64,000 nucleotides of DNA from Puccinellia tenuiflora (lineage: Eukaryota; Streptophyta; Magnoliopsida; Poales; Poaceae), in assembly GCA_012064385.1 (NCBI GenBank), contig QRDG01000131.1, positions 818,459-882,458 of the forward strand, written 5' to 3'. Under the pieces are notes generated by a model that was not told the DNA's origin, made no database searches, and saw only the letters and a list, made by a program, of their open reading frames with translations. This document shows, in pieces, positions 1 through 9,699 of this stretch (its first letter is position 1; the number at the start of each line of letters is the position of its first letter). The translations under genes and the position numbers were made by a program.

Positions 1-5
1 AACAA

Positions 6-1020
6 AATTCTTGAATGTTGGTCCTGCATCTTATGACTCAAGGAGCCACATGAAACCCGTCGAAAGGCCTTATACAGATTCACATATAGAGTCTTGCCTT
101 ATGTGCATAAATGCTTTGCGAAGAAATTATTGGCCAACTATTTAGCAACATGCATCCTAAAAAACTATTATAAACTGAGAATACCTGGGCATTGTAGATG
201 CAGCCGCTGCAGCAGTTCGTTCAGGCCATCGTCAGTCTCCTTTGCAAGCTTTTCATTCAGGCTATCGCCAGTCTCCTTTGCAGAACCTTCAACAAATAGA
301 GCATATCATTTTAGCCAAGGCATACATACAAGATTAAGCCCATTTGATCATCTAATTCTTCTATAGGCTACGGACATTGGACTAATAGTTGATCATCATG
401 CCTATTCATAAAAATATACCTTTGTCACACGAATGGAAACTGAAGCCAAGGAGCTAGCACAAGCATTCTGATAACTATACATAACAAAAAGATACCAGGC
501 TTGAAGAAACGAATATATTTGTCACTGAATCCAGTCACAATTCCAAGTCAAAAGAGTAGCTCCCCTATCAAAATTAATTCGATATTTGCAACTATTCATA
601 ATGAAGCACAACAGAGAATATTTAGGGACATAATCCATGTGTGCAAGGGACTGAATGAAATCACGAAAGCAATAGCTTCGGCAATTCAATACTCTGTTTT
701 TGTGTAAAATGTGATTCTCCGTACATATTTTCTGAGACACTGCAAGTCTCAACTAAAAAAGAGCACATTATCATCAATGAGGAGTACTAAGTACAAGTAA
801 GAGAGGATGCTATGTTTCAAAAACCGGACACTTGTGTGTATCAATTCAGTAACGATTTTATATTACAAATGTGCATGTATATGTTCAACTAGTAACAGTG
901 AGTATCTTTAGAAAACATAAAAATAAAATTCTTGAATGTTGATCCTGCATCTTATGACTCAAGGAGCCACATGAGACCCGTCGAAATGCCTTATAAAAAT
1001 TCACATATAGAGTCTTGCCT
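6..1020. repeat. Dispersed pair of ~95-bp repeats
   Basis: A block at 6-98 is repeated at 927-1020 with only a few differences; both end in a segment reading cacatatagagtcttgcctt. The same ending reappears at about 1209 and 1722 as the start of the tandem repeat described next, so positions 1-2193 are built from several copies of one non-coding module. I see no coding signal here; the short ORFs are not conserved between copies. It lies downstream of the minus-strand DUF1618 gene. Confidence 0.75.
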
Positions 1021-1473
1021 TTGGCCAAGTTATATCAATACGAGTGTGCACTGTGCCATCAGGATACCCACTCGAGGAGACCCATCCAACAACAGCCAAC
1101 TATTTAGCAACAGCCATAACCAAGCAGTAGTATCCACAAGCTGGGTTGAAAAAAAAAAGCAGTACTACTCACAAAGAACTAAATTACTGTTTCTATCATG
1201 CACTGAAATTCACATATAGAGTCTTGCCTTATGTGCATAAATGATTTGCGAAGGAATTATTGGCCAAGTTATATCGATACGAGATATGCCGTCAGGATAC
1301 TCAATGGAGGAGACCCATCCAACAACAGCCAACTATTTAGCAACAGCCATTACCAAGCAGTACTATCCACAGAGAACTAAATTACTGTTTCTATCATGCA
1401 CTTAAGTTGTGTCAAACATATACTTCACTTTCTAATAGATACAAGAAAGAAACAAAGCAAATATATATATACT

Positions 1474-1546
1474 ACTCCCTCCGTTCCATAATTATTGTCG
1501 TGAATTTGAACTAAAACCATGCCAAGAATTATGAGACGGTGGTAGT
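1474..1546. mobile_element. Degraded Stowaway-type MITE (copy 1)
   Basis: The left end reads ctccctccgttccataatta. The right half reads aaccatgccaagaattatga followed by a decayed end (gacggtggtag) where a Stowaway would have acggagggag. The internal gaatttgaactaaaacc is typical of Triticeae Stowaway elements. Confidence 0.6.
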
Positions 1547-1984
1547 GGCAGTTAATCATCTTATCAATTCAACCCATATAAGGCATGTAAACTTCAATTC
1601 AGGCATAAAGTGTATATAGGACATATTATTAGGAATTATTTTGGAGGAATATTCAGAGAAGTTAATAGTTAATCTCACATGTAGAGTCTTGCCTGAAATT
1701 ACTATTTCTATCATGCACTGAAATTCACATGTAGAGTCTTGCCTTATGTGCATAAATGATTTGCGATGAAATTATTGGCCAAGTTATATCGATACGAGAT
1801 ATGCCGTCAGGATACTCAATGGAGGAGACCCATCCAACAACAGCCAACTATTTGGCAACAGCCATAACCAAGCAGTACTATCCACAGAGAACTAAATTAC
1901 TGTTTCTATCATGCACTTAAGTTGTGTCAAACATAGACTTCACTTTCTAATAGATACAAGAAAGAAACAAAGCAAATATATACT

Positions 1985-2056
1985 ACTCCATCCGTTCCAT
2001 AATTATTGTCGTGAATTTGAACTAAAACCACGACAAGAATTATGAGATGGTGGTAG
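1985..2056. mobile_element. Degraded Stowaway-type MITE (copy 2)
   Basis: This is the same element as at 1474, carried along by the 513-bp duplication. Its right half (aaccacgacaagaattatga) is slightly closer to the expected inverted-repeat sequence than copy 1. Confidence 0.6.
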
Positions 2057-2294
2057 TGGCAGTTAATCATCTTATCAATTCGACCCATATAAGGCATATG
2101 TAAACTTCAATTCAGGCATAAACTATAAATAGGACATATTATTAGGAATTATTTTGGAGGAATATTCAGAGAAGTTAATAGTTAATCTCACATCGATACA
2201 GATCCGTGGTTTACTCTAAATTCTAAATGCCACATTAATTTTTAACACGGCACTATATGCAGCATCAATTAGCACAAGCTAAACTAAAACAGCC

Positions 2295-3536
2295 TCAATG
2301 TTTCACAATGCTGCACCGAAAACAATCAAGAAGTAGTATCAAGAATATGTGCGTACAAAGAGTGTGAAATTCAGTAGAATCACCTGAGCAGAGAGCCGGT
2401 GGCAGCCGCCAAGCGTGAAGGAAGCGGCTTGCGACGTGTTCCCTGAGCTGGTCGAGGGGCGGCTGGACCAGCTCGTAGACCTCGCACTCCACGACCTTCC
2501 GAGCACGGACGTCGACGCCGAGCAGGTGCCCGTCCAGGAAGAAGTAGACCACGTCGGGGTTGGTGGGATGGATTAGCACGAGCACCGGTATCTTCCTCGG
2601 CAGACCAGTGGCCATGTAGCTCGGATCGTCGACGATCTCCGCGAAGGTGGCCTCGTACTCCAGCGTCCACGACTCGTCCGGATGGTCGGCGAGGGTCCAG
2701 ACGCTGATCACCGTGGCCCCTCTGCTCTTACGGTTTCTGAACGTGTCCACGAACCGCAGCTTGCCTGCGCTCACGCCGACGAGTCGGTACTTCTCCGGCA
2801 AGCCCCAGGCCTTCCCGGGCTCGAGCGCCTCGCCCTTGGGGAGGTGGACGGCGGTGAGTATCGGCGCGTCAGCGAAAGGGTCGCAGGTGAGGAGGCCGAA
2901 CGAGAGGTCAATCCACCATAGCCGCCCAGAGCATGAGAGAACGCGGATGGGGCGGAACGGGGAGCTGGGCGGAAGCGGGTACGCGACGGTCTCGCTTACC
3001 CACTCGCCGTCCTTCGACGAGAAGCGCTGGAGGACGGCCTTGTCGCTTCCAGGGTCCCGCTGGAGCTCGGCGACGATGTATCCCTCTCCGTCTGGGGAGG
3101 CGATGAGGCCGAGGTGGCCCGGATTCGAGATGACCTCGGGCTTGGGGAGCGGGAGCGCGGATGCGGTGGCGGTGGCGTCGAGCACGTAGTAGCCGGCGAG
3201 GAACGGGCGCCAGGAGAGCTGCTGGCGGCCGGGGGTGTCGAAGACGGTGCGGCCCTTGGCCGTGGCGCGGCCCTGGTCGGCGTGGAGGAGGAGGAGGCCG
3301 GAGGGGTCGACGGCGAGGACGGAGGGGAAGCTGCTGGGGGTGAGGCGGCCCGGGAAGACGCGCGGCGGGATGGTGAGGAGCGCGACGCGCGGGGGCGCCG
3401 ACAGCTGGAGGGAGAAGTCGGCGGCGCCCGGACCCGGAGGGAGCTCGGCGGCGGCGGCGGCGGCCGAGAGCACCCGCGGCACGCTGCCCAGGATGACCCA
3501 CGACGGCGACGGCGACGCGGACGCGGCGGACGCCAT
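2295..3536 (-). CDS. DUF1618 domain protein
   Basis: This encodes a protein of about 413 residues of the grass-expanded DUF1618 family; the biochemical role is unknown. I chose the ATG at 3536 (protein start MASAASASPS) because family members begin with SPSWVILGSVPRV just after the start, although the frame stays open upstream to 3674. Family landmarks are the PPRV and FP segments near the N-terminus, DPSGLLLLHADQGRA, HLGLIASPDGEGYIVAEL, SGRLWWIDLSFGLLTCDPF and, near the end, PDVVYFFLDGHLLGVDVRAR with ARKVVECEVYELV. The body is intact and very GC-rich, as usual for grass single-exon genes. The last 28 codons are not family-like. A possible 73-nt intron (donor CAG/GTGATT at 2383, acceptor GGTGCAG at 2311) would replace them with two codons and a stop at 2303-2305. 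Antisense and other-frame ORFs over this GC-rich region are shadows. Confidence 0.85.
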   Translation of the reverse strand: MASAASASPSPSWVILGSVPRVLSAAAAAAELPPGPGAADFSLQLSAPPRVALLTIPPRVFPGRLTPSSFPSVLAVDPSGLLLLHADQGRATAKGRTVFDTPGRQQLSWRPFLAGYYVLDATATASALPLPKPEVISNPGHLGLIASPDGEGYIVAELQRDPGSDKAVLQRFSSKDGEWVSETVAYPLPPSSPFRPIRVLSCSGRLWWIDLSFGLLTCDPFADAPILTAVHLPKGEALEPGKAWGLPEKYRLVGVSAGKLRFVDTFRNRKSRGATVISVWTLADHPDESWTLEYEATFAEIVDDPSYMATGLPRKIPVLVLIHPTNPDVVYFFLDGHLLGVDVRARKVVECEVYELVQPPLDQLREHVASRFLHAWRLPPALCSGDSTEFHTLCTHIFLILLLDCFRCSIVKH

Positions 3537-5690
3537 CTCGATCCTGAAGGTAGCGACGGCGGCGTGAACGCCGGTACGGCGGTACGGGTAGGGGCCCTTT
3601 TCTGGTTCGTCGGCTTGTGGCTGCAGCAAAAGCATGAACTGTGTTGTTTCGGCGAGCTTGGCATATTTTGTCATCGTTTTTGCCCTTGCAGTTGCGGAAC
3701 AAAAAATAAGTTTGGCCGGACAGAATTGTCAATTCAGTATCTGAACTGTGCATGGCATGAACATTAATGCCCATGTATTTTTTTTTAATTAGAAGGATCC
3801 GAGTCTAGTCTAGTATGAAAAATCAGCAAAATTTTAAATCACCCCAGACGTAATAAAAATCATATCAACATTCTTGGACCATATACCTGACGACCACTAC
3901 TATGACCAGAGTGAACCGATGACGCACCGTTGTTGTCGCCACTGCTCTATCAGAACCGGGATGAGATTGTTGATGATAGCGGGAAGTATTGGTGAATGGG
4001 CCCTTAAGTATAAGCGTCCGAGAGTCGAAGATATCATCATTGAACCTTTAAATCGATCTCAATCTTCTGACACCAAGGCTGCAACACATACAGACAAAAC
4101 ACAGCTCCAAAAGAGCAGGGTGCAGACGATTCCTTTGCTCTTGCCAACGACACAAGAGAGGTCGTCACCAACGAGCTAGACAAGAAAACCTTATTATTGT
4201 TCCACACAACGCCGCCATACCTATCATAACATCGTTGTCAAACTCTAATTTATGGACCTGACAATAGTGTCGAGTCCATATCTGAGATATCCACCCTCTC
4301 CCACCGTCAGAGCGGTAAGCAGTGGAGGTGGCTACCTATAGATTGTTGAATGAAGAAAACGAAGATGAAGGAGACCACAGTCTATAAAAGTTTATTTTCT
4401 TTCTTGAATATCTATTTTCTCAACCGGTTTTTAGTCCGTAGCTGGATTAGGGATGACAATCTGTGTTGATCAAATGTGTTAGGGGAGCACATACTTCTAG
4501 TGCAAAAGAAAACTACTTCATCAAACCTATAAAAAAACAAAAGAAATGCACGTTATTGTTTGAGTCACATGCCATCTATGTAGAAAAACACCCGTTGCTT
4601 CTATCTTCAACTCTTTCGTACACTACTTTTATTCTGCATAGGGTTTAAAAATGGTAAACAAAATTAGACCGAAAATACGCAGGCACGAAGCCATATATAT
4701 GGCCTAGAACTTTTAACATGTATCACAGTTATAGGTATGTCTATAATTAATTCGTATTTCCACCGATTTAGATATAAAATATTTTAGCTTTTTTTCAGTT
4801 TCATATGTATCTAGACACCTCTTAGTCTGTATGTTCATCTATTTTAGTCCGAATCTAGACCACATTTGGAATAGCTATAACATCTTATATTTATTTATGT
4901 GTGTGCAAATTATCTAAGTTCTTAAAACCTTTTGGATGTAAAAAAGTTAAGGTAGTAGGACATTTGTATGCGAACAATATAGAAAGTTGTAAACATTTGA
5001 CTTATTTTGAGTAGTTATATTCTGACCAACTGACGCTTGTGTTATATTGCTTAATCGATGGAAAAATTTCAGCAGAAAAAAAGGGAAATTCTATATTTTT
5101 CGAGGGTCACGTCAGCCGTAAGTATCTGACCAAACTCCCATTTGTGTTTACTGGATTTTTCGTCTTTGGCTTATTTTTTTCTGCGAATTCGTTGGTTTTT
5201 GTTCCACGAGCTATGCTAGTGGAGTAAACCGGTTGTCCGCACGGAGTCGTGGATCGTGTTCCTGCCAAGGCATGAGCCCATGACAGACCCAACGGCCGCG
5301 GCGTAGTATTTGTTTGGCAGGAGCTCGATTAAACAACTCCACTTAGTTTCACTTAGTGACTATATAATCTGCATAAATATTGCTCGATTTAAAATAAAGT
5401 GTACACATGAAAAATATGTGCGCCGACGAGTAGGTTCCATTCCCATGTGTACTTTCGAGATTCGTCGATTGTATCTTCTCAATTTCAGACTGATGTATGC
5501 CCTTTTTTGGACAAATTTTATGAAATTCGTCGTACTCGTTCGACCGTTTGAGATATCCTTTGACGTGTAACTTTATCTCAACGTTTCGCACAATTTTCGT
5601 GTTATAACTTTTCTGTTTCAATGGTCGTATACGAGCAGATCTTGTACTGAGCTATGGAGCTGGTCGTCGTCGGCATAGCAGCATCTACTA
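3537..5690. other. Intergenic region, no gene recognised
   Basis: The DUF1618 promoter should lie at about 3537-3800 but I see no convincing TATA box. The stretch 3870-4380 has mixed composition and could be a decayed coding or retroelement remnant, but no frame stays open. From 4400 to 5690 the DNA is AT-rich with one degraded Stowaway-like element; nothing else can be supported. Confidence 0.5.
4755..4895. mobile_element. Degraded Stowaway-like MITE
   Basis: Two halves are roughly inverted: gatttagatataaaatatttt on the left and aatagctataacatcttata on the right, around a core with gtatctagacacctcttag and ttagtccgaatctaga. This is the layout of the common Triticeae Stowaway type, but the CTCCCTCCG ends are lost. 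Confidence 0.4.
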
Positions 5691-5704
5691 GGCTATGCCC
5701 GCAC

Positions 5705-5879
5705 CAGGGGCGGACCTAGAACAAAAATGACCCGGTGTCACTCTCCATGTCACACATATTTTTAACCTAAAGTTGCAGGCGTCACGCACTGTAAATGAAT
5801 GCAATATAACAAAGAAATCAATTATTTTTAACCTAATTTTTACCCGATGTCCTGCAGCCATAACGTGGTTACGCCCCTG
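5705..5879. mobile_element. hAT-type non-autonomous element, 175 bp
   Basis: The ends are caggggcgga and tacgcccctg, imperfect inverted repeats typical of hAT MITEs. Flanking 8-bp sequences are gcccgcac (5697-5704) and gccggcac (5880-5887), matching at seven of eight positions as expected for an aged hAT target-site duplication. There is no coding capacity. Confidence 0.7.
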
Positions 5880-5887
5880 GCCGGCAC

Positions 5888-6737
5888 AACAACAGCTAGT
5901 CGACATCGTCTTCACTCAGCCACCGTCGCTCGTAGCCATGGAATCCGTCGTCGCTGTAGCGGTGCGTGAACTGACTGCACCGCCGCCGCTCTGCGTCGTT
6001 GTCCTGCTCGCCGCGTGATGGTGTGAGGTAAGTCTACCACATAGACACGAGGTAAGAGTACACGAAACACAGATAAATACCACGCGGCGTTAGAAAACTC
6101 GTTTCTTCTCATACGGGTCTGGCTATAACATTGTTGACAACCAAACCAAATGCACAATATGACTCAAGTCACGTTTTTTCAGAGCCAGGCTCTAATGAGC
6201 CACGGATGCAAAGTGACAAAAAACGATGCGAGCAAACAAACACGCCTCTGAGGTTTAATTACCTCGTGCTATTCTTGTGTCGATTCGTATAGGATAGTGT
6301 GTATTACCCATCTCCCTCACTCTCTTCCTCTCTCCCTCTCTCTCTCCAAAACATGTCTTTTTTCATAAATTAGTAGGTAAACCTTTTTATTTTCCTATTA
6401 ATTAAGTAAGAAGACGAATTTGGTCGATTGGATCCAAATGATGCCATTAGATTTTTCATCAAAACTTGTTTCACAGAATAAATTTTATAAAATTTTACTT
6501 ATAAAAAAAGTAATGGTCATAGCACAACATAATGAAGCAGACCGTGGAAAGTTAAAAAAAACTCCATCTAATTTGAACCCAGCGTTTCTTGCGGGTAGGA
6601 GGCATTAGTAGTTTATTGCCATACTTTCATAATTTTTTTTAGTGCAAAACACATTTTAGTTTATGAAAATATGGTTCAACCACCAATCTTGTATAAATAA
6701 TTTCAAGATTAGAAAATGGATTGAACGAACATTTCAA
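5888..6737. other. Intergenic region with CT-rich microsatellite
   Basis: No gene recognised. A CT-rich tract (about 6310-6350) and AT-rich DNA are the only notable features. Confidence 0.5.
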
Positions 6738-6739
6738 TA

Positions 6740-6948
6740 CTCCCTCCGGTACAGTTTGCTAGGCGCACTTTAAAAATCATGCAATTCCAAAACTCCACTC
6801 ACATTTTAGGCGTATTAGCATTAAATGATGTTTGTGAACCAATCAAAAAGAATGTAGAGAGTTGATTACGGGATGGAGAGCCAATGAAATTTTATTACCT
6901 AGGTCCTAGAGAATTCTCATGCGTGCCTTTCAAACCGTACCGGAGGAG
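6740..6948. mobile_element. Stowaway-type MITE, 209 bp
   Basis: Inverted ends ctccctccggtacagtttg and caaaccgtaccggaggag match apart from a one-base deletion and one substitution. TA lies on both sides (6738-6739 and 6949-6950), as expected for Tc1/Mariner-type insertion. Confidence 0.8.
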
Positions 6949-6950
6949 TA

Positions 6951-7585
6951 CTATCTTTTGGTGTGTCACCATTGTGACTGTGTGATCTTAACTCGTTGCC
7001 TTGCAAAAGTGAAAGCGTCTCTTTTAGGTTGTCCATTTCATACAGAAATTAGGTACAAACATGAGAGAAAAGCAGAACTATTGTGCACACAAAACATGGC
7101 AACCAAAATCATGTGAATCACCTAAAAGTTGATTGAGGGACTAAAAATGATTTACAACTCAAAACATTTCTCTAATACATAATCAATTTCAACATTATAT
7201 TAATATGGATTGACGAGTGTATTAGTACTGTCAGTTCAATGCTGCACTAAGGATCAAATCAAGAAATTTTAGTATTGCATAGACGTGACATGTTGTACAG
7301 AGTAGTAGGCACAAGGACAACATGCTCGTAAGAGAACTTAACGGGCAACCACTGGCAATATGCTTGGGAGATAAAGCAGTGCTGAATGAGTTTACAAAAG
7401 AAAACATTGATGCATGATCCAGCAGAGCTTGGTAATGGTAGATAACTAAGCAAAAGCAAGCTCCCACCCTGCCAATATGTTGCACATAACTACGAACGCA
7501 AAGAAGCAGAGCAGGCCGAACCAATTGGCAATAGACTGCCTAGTGCGCCCAAAACCAAAACATCCATCCATGATCCACCAGAGAT
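6951..7585. other. Downstream flank of SINA-like gene, no gene
   Basis: This AT-rich sequence follows the stop codon of the minus-strand SINA-like gene. The proximal 200-300 bp probably include its 3' UTR. No coding frame is supported. Confidence 0.4.
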
Positions 7586-8570
7586 TCAGAGGTGCACTGT
7601 TACGGTGACGCTGCCGGAAGAGCCCCAGAAATCGTCCGGCACGAATAGGAACCCCTTGGCCTTGTACCCTTGCAGCCGGCGGACGAACTGCACGGTCCCG
7701 GATGCCGTGAGCGAGAGCGGCTCGTCGACGCCCTTCACCACCATTGTGTACTCTGTCTCCACCCGCTTGTCCTCCTCCTCCGGGTACGGGCAGACGGTGA
7801 CCATCGACAGCGAGCGCCCAGTGAGAACGTCGCCTCCGTTGAGCAGGAGGAACACGCTCTCACCGTCCCGGTGCAGGAGCGCACGGAAGGGCTCGCACTT
7901 CTTCAGCGTCACGGTCATACGACGAAGCAGGCCCATGCCGGAGGTGGTGCCGGGGGCGTGTGCGTGATGGATGTGGTCGTAGAGCTCCAGGCCGCGGTAG
8001 GTGCAGCCGGCGAATGGGCAGTGGTAGGGCGCGTAGCGGCACAACTCATCTTCATGGTTCCGCGCCTCGGTGTACCGCACGGTCTCCAAGCAACCGAGCT
8101 TCTTGTACCGGCAGGGCCTGGTCATGCCGGCGAGGATCTTCTCCGTGGCGCGGCACCTGAAGTCTCCGATGGACTCGCTGCAGCAGGGGCACTTCCGCTC
8201 CATGTTGATGCAGCAGTTGGCGCAAGCCGCGTGCCCGTTCTTGCACTGATCAACCAGCAATCAAGACAATATGGTTAGCAGAGAAAACTGCAGAAAAGTT
8301 GAACAAAATCATGATAAAATGATGAAAGGTTCAGATGCTTGCCGAGTAAACTTGCGACTCGAACGGGCCAAAGCATATGTCGCATTCCAGATTATCCATC
8401 TCATGAGTGAAAACGTTGCATATCTCCTCCTCTTCTTCTTCTTCATGCTCCAGGTTGCACTTGGATGTTGTTTTCCTAGTGGTTCTCGCCTTCTTTTGTA
8501 CGCTGCCGCTGCTGCAACCCTTTGGCTCGACACTGCCCTTGGGGCCCTTCCTGCCGCTCTTTTTCTGCAT
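7586..8570 (-). CDS. SINA-like E3 ubiquitin ligase (copy 1)
   Basis: Two exons give a 295-residue protein: exon 1 at 8570-8343 and exon 2 at 8245-7586. Exon 1 has a basic/acidic N-terminus (a run of Glu before ICNVFTHEMDNLE) and the first RING pair CDIC. Exon 2 continues the RING (CKNGHAACANCC then KCPCC) and the SIAH-type zinc finger (CRYKKLGC, HEDELCRYAPYHCPF, HIHHAH), followed by a SINA C-terminal region ending DDFWGSSGSVTVTVHL. SINA proteins attach ubiquitin to bound substrates; the substrate here is unknown. The intron 8342-8246 starts with GC, not GT (TCG/GCAAGC), and ends CAG; only this donor gives the 10-residue spacing between RING Cys 2 and Cys 3. The ATG at 8570 lies at the point where homology with the paralogue at 38014-38977 begins (AMQ-KSG-KG). 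A 5' UTR intron is likely (donor CAG/GTTAGC near 8695). Short plus-strand ORFs here are shadows. Confidence 0.85.
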
Positions 8571-8730
8571 CGCCGGATCAGGTATGGACTCCCGCCCTAT
8601 GAGTCGTTGCCGAACAAAAAACAGTCACGATTTAGAAATTACGAACAACGAACAAGCTATCACTGATGCTAAGAGTGCATAAGATGCTAACCTGCAGGCT
8701 GGGATAACAGGGAGTGCCAGCCGCTAGAGA

Positions 8731-8737
8731 TTTTATA
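8731..8737 (-). promoter_or_regulatory. TATA box of SINA-like copy 1
   Basis: On the minus strand this reads TATAAAA within gcCTATAAAATCTC. The same box at the same relative place is kept in the duplicated gene at 39195-39201, which supports function. It lies about 160 bp upstream of the start codon, leaving room for a leader with one intron. Confidence 0.7.
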
Positions 8738-8780
8738 GGCGGATAGAGGGAGATGAAACGAGGAGACGGGGCTTGGCTTG

Positions 8781-9053
8781 GACTAGCCCCAATGGGGGTA
8801 ACATAAGTAGTATCATAGATGCCACGTTGGCAAAAAGATGATGTGGCACGACAATAAATGAAGAGAGAGGAGGTAGTAGTATCATGATATGATACCGTAA
8901 CATAACGGATTTCAAGACATAATGAGTCTACGCCCTAATAAATGCAATGTCTCATGATACCACAAATATGATACTACCCATTATGGAGATAGTAACATAG
9001 ACTAGTATCATACGCATGGTACTAGTTTATGTTACTTTGCATTGTGACTAGTC
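8781..9053. mobile_element. MITE inserted upstream of SINA-like copy 1, 273 bp
   Basis: The ends are gactagccccaatgggggta and, at the right, ttgcattgtgactagtc: inverted repeats GACTAG(C/T)C. It is flanked by ttg on both sides (8778-8780, 9054-9056). The paralogous promoter at about 39240 reads straight through this point with one ttg, so the boundaries and the 3-bp duplication are confirmed by an empty site. A 3-bp duplication fits PIF/Harbinger or CACTA-derived MITEs; the superfamily is not certain. Confidence 0.8.
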
Positions 9054-9056
9054 TTG

Positions 9057-9445
9057 CACGCGGTCGATCGATATGCGCTGGCTGCAATGAATTTCTTGGT
9101 AACATGCGTGCTTGATAAATGCAATTAACTGGAATTAATGCTGCTAACTCCACGATCCTTATTTTGTGCGTACTCCTACGTGCTGCTGTAAATCCACGCG
9201 CGGTCTTCAGTCATTGGTCGATGCATGGCGTCTCCTTGGACTCCTCGCGGGTGTGCTTCGTTTAACCAATGGACACGCGTCTCTTTAACTCCTCGCCGAT
9301 TGATTTTTTTAATTAGATACATAAAGTTTGACCAAACTGTGATGAATTATGAATCCGTTTAAGTCTCGATCTACTGATATTTTCTAAGACAAAATCAATT
9401 TCTAAAAGTGTATTTCAGTTTAGTGAGAAATTGAAAGTAGTCAAG
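9057..9445. other. Upstream flank of SINA-like copy 1 and AT-rich spacer
   Basis: From 9057 to about 9292 the sequence is closely similar to 39285-39470 upstream of SINA copy 2 (for example ttcagtcattggtcgatgca). This shows that the duplication carried at least 700 bp of upstream DNA. Beyond 9292 the similarity stops and no gene is seen. Confidence 0.7.
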
Positions 9446-9449
9446 AATA

Positions 9450-9626
9450 ATGATTTGCCGTGTGATCTCCCCGATCGGGGGCTGTCCACTTTATACACGA
9501 ATACAACGTACTACAACTTACACAGCAAGGTAAAGGTTGAGTCACAACCGATCCGATCCTTAATATACAGGAAACAAATCCCTATACAATAGCTAAACAA
9601 AGTATATCTCTAACACTCTCCCTCAG
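9450..9626 (-). mobile_element. Copia-type 3' LTR remnant with polypurine tract
   Basis: On the minus strand a purine tract CTGAGGGAGAG (9626-9616) is followed by TGTTAGAGATATAC, the usual start of a copia 3' LTR. The sequence runs to about 9450, where I cannot fix the LTR end. No matching second LTR or coding region is present, so this is a truncated remnant. Confidence 0.5.
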
Positions 9627-9699
9627 TCTACCGTTGTGTACAAGGTTTAGATTGGAACGAATATTGTATTAGTTTTTTTGAGGTTTGAGGCAGTCGCTC

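Larger units (their letters stand above)
1191..2193. repeat. Tandem duplication, ~513-bp period, two copies
   Basis: The stretch from about 1201 to 1680 is repeated from 1716 to 2193. Offsets of 515, 511 and 513 bp at the start, middle and end show that only small indels separate the copies. Each copy contains a degraded Stowaway-type MITE, so that MITE was present before the duplication. No gene is apparent. Confidence 0.85.

Noticed and set aside
2647..3767. Several long plus-strand and alternative-frame ORFs over the DUF1618 gene
   Set aside because: They are products of high GC content opposite a real coding frame and show Arg/Pro/Gly-rich composition without domains.
8331..8345. GT donor CAA/GTTTAC for the intron of SINA copy 1
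   Set aside because: It would leave seven residues between RING Cys 2 and Cys 3 where the family and the paralogue have ten. The GC donor three codons later fits.
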